Shown here: one piece after another, positions 5,231 to 6,035 of the stretch | Position numbering within the stretch: position 1 is the stretch's first letter | Layout: each line of letters begins with the position of its first letter | From: Actinomycetes bacterium | GTDB lineage: Bacteria > Actinomycetota > Acidimicrobiia > Acidimicrobiales > Palsa-688 | DNA length: 6,035 bases | NCBI GenBank assembly: GCA_021808425.1 | Contig: JAKBBS010000197.1 | Location: 1 to 6,035 of the forward strand | Direction of reading: 5' to 3' | The notes under the pieces: generated by a model | The model's input: the letters and a program-made list of their open reading frames with translations, nothing else | The model's database searches: none | Told to the model about the DNA's origin: nothing | Made by a program: the position numbers and the translations under genes

Positions 5231-5725
5231 AGATCGATCCGCAGACCGCCGGAGAACGGCGCGGAGGTCTCGCAGGCTGACCGGCTTGACGAGGTAGGCG
5301 TCAGCACCGCGCTCGAGGGCGCCTCGCTTCACAGCTGCCGTTGCGTGGAATGAGCAGACGATGATCGCCAAGGAGGGATAGTCGTCCCGGAGGGCGCTGA
5401 TCGTGTCCAGTCCTTGAGTAAGCGGCAGCTGAATCTCAAGCAGTACCGCGTTTGCTTGCAGGCGGTCAACGGCTTCCACTGCGCCGACCGGGCCGTCTGC
5501 GTGTCCGACCACGAGCACGTCGCCGGCCTGCTCCAAGACGTAAGTCATCAGTTGTCGACGATCTTCGCGACCGTCGATCATCACCAGTCGGAATTTGAAG
5601 TCGGAATTTCGACTTGCGCCCATGTCGGCGGTGACAGCCGATGCCGTAGTTGGGGTTCCCATCGGAACCGCCGATCTGCCTCTGAGTCCGAGGCGCCATC
5701 GCCCGAACTGGACGACAGACGGCAT
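5204..5725 (-). CDS. Stand-alone response-regulator receiver domain with Glu at the phosphoacceptor site
   Basis: A 173-aa protein from ATG 5725 (GAGG at 5735-5732, six bases upstream; an in-frame TTG at 5737 and ATGs nearer the domain are alternatives). Residues 1-43 are a Ser/Thr- and Gly-rich tail. The CheY-like fold runs from 44 to about 162: strand 1 RLVMIDGRED, strand 3 AVLLEIQLPLTQGLD, strand 4 AIIVCSFHA with the switch Ser 125, and strand 5 DAYLVKPVS with the conserved Lys 147. At the usual Asp in 'LLDxxxP' there is Glu 97, and the second acidic residue of the Mg site (normally DD) is Gly 52. So it probably cannot be phosphorylated normally and may mimic an active state. No output domain is present, so it would act through partner proteins. 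Its 3' end lies in the 19-bp tandem duplication; without that, the frame would run 12 residues further. The partner kinase is not visible. Confidence 0.8.
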   Translation of the reverse strand: MPSVVQFGRWRLGLRGRSAVPMGTPTTASAVTADMGASRNSDFKFRLVMIDGREDRRQLMTYVLEQAGDVLVVGHADGPVGAVEAVDRLQANAVLLEIQLPLTQGLDTISALRDDYPSLAIIVCSFHATAAVKRGALERGADAYLVKPVSLRDLRAVLRRSADRSLPEVLGTA

Positions 5726-6011
5726 CCTACACCTCAACAGCGATACGTGCGGTTGCTACGACTCAGTCAGCGGCTCCTGGGTATTTAAGAAAGCGAGGCC
5801 AGATCGCGCGGACTATCCCTGTTACCACCTCAGGAGTAACGGCAGCCCAACTGACATGTGAAGGGAAATCCGATTATCGAAGGCGGGATCGTTGCGAGAG
5901 CGCCATTGGCTCAGCGTGGACCACGAAAGCCCCATCGCCAAGCAGAGGCACCCTATATCGGATCGGGCACTCAACCCGGAACGGTGTCGCTGACCTTCAT
6001 CGGAGGATCTG
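5726..6011. other. Divergent intergenic region without a recognised gene
   Basis: About 286 bp separate the receiver-domain gene (leftward) from the gene starting at 6012 (rightward). The open frames here lack motifs and good third-position GC bias. TAAATA on the minus strand near 5785-5790 and TATATC near 5953-5958 on the plus strand are possible -10 boxes, without clear -35 partners. I see no RNA gene or strong hairpin. Confidence 0.4.
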
Positions 6012-6035
6012 ATGGCATATCTCGCAGACCCAGCT
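6012..6035 (+). CDS. Start of a gene cut by the right edge (MAYLADPA...)
   Basis: GGAGG at 6002-6006 sits five bases before ATG 6012, an excellent ribosome binding site, followed by eight codons reading MAYLADPA. The opening resembles the start of YghZ-type aldo/keto reductases (which often begin M-x-Y/W-L-A-x-P/D), but eight residues are far too few to claim this. A gene start is well supported; its identity is not. Confidence 0.5.

Overview
The window is high-GC DNA with GC-rich third codon positions. Its gene families and at least two promoters with no room for a leader point to an actinobacterium (Acidimicrobiia-like lineages are possible, but the genus cannot be told). It holds a few intact chromosomal genes and a striking number of broken ones.

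Left part (1-2039): the 3' end of a methylenetetrahydrofolate-reductase-type gene runs rightwards. It converges on a leftward group made of a PadR-family repressor, a translationally coupled small membrane protein and a SAM-dependent methyltransferase. The membrane protein is split by one frameshift. The methyltransferase is a clear pseudogene with two nonsense codons, two frameshifts and a lost 3' end. The PadR gene has a near-consensus promoter (TTGAAC-17-TATGAT) placed so that the mRNA should start at the ATG. A 24-bp near-perfect palindrome covers the -10 box and the start codon, a good candidate for an autoregulatory operator.

Middle (2040-3820): divergent from padR is an intact two-gene module, a 77-aa BrnT/RelE-like toxin candidate and an 88-aa ribbon-helix-helix antitoxin overlapping by ATGA. 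A roughly 1.1 kb mosaic of debris follows: an IS21-like terminus candidate, a vapB-vapC remnant fused by deletion and shifted in frame, a 49-bp second copy of the methyltransferase fragment from the left part, and the N-terminal third or less of a family-4-like glycosyltransferase. This stretch looks like a recombination and decay zone.

Right part (3821-6035): rsgA, an intact circularly permuted GTPase gene for 30S ribosome maturation, has a strong ribosome binding site and a leader of overlapping hairpins. It converges on a stand-alone receiver-domain gene. That receiver has Glu in place of the phosphoacceptor Asp, and its 3' end is cut by an exact 19-bp tandem duplication. A new gene starts at the right edge (MAYLADPA...) behind a GGAGG site.

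The genes do not form one pathway. The coherent units are padR with its membrane protein (and formerly the methyltransferase), the toxin-antitoxin pair, and rsgA. No wholly new system is proven. The items most worth following up are the padR operator, the Glu-for-Asp receiver with its tandem duplication, and the recombined pseudogene zone.
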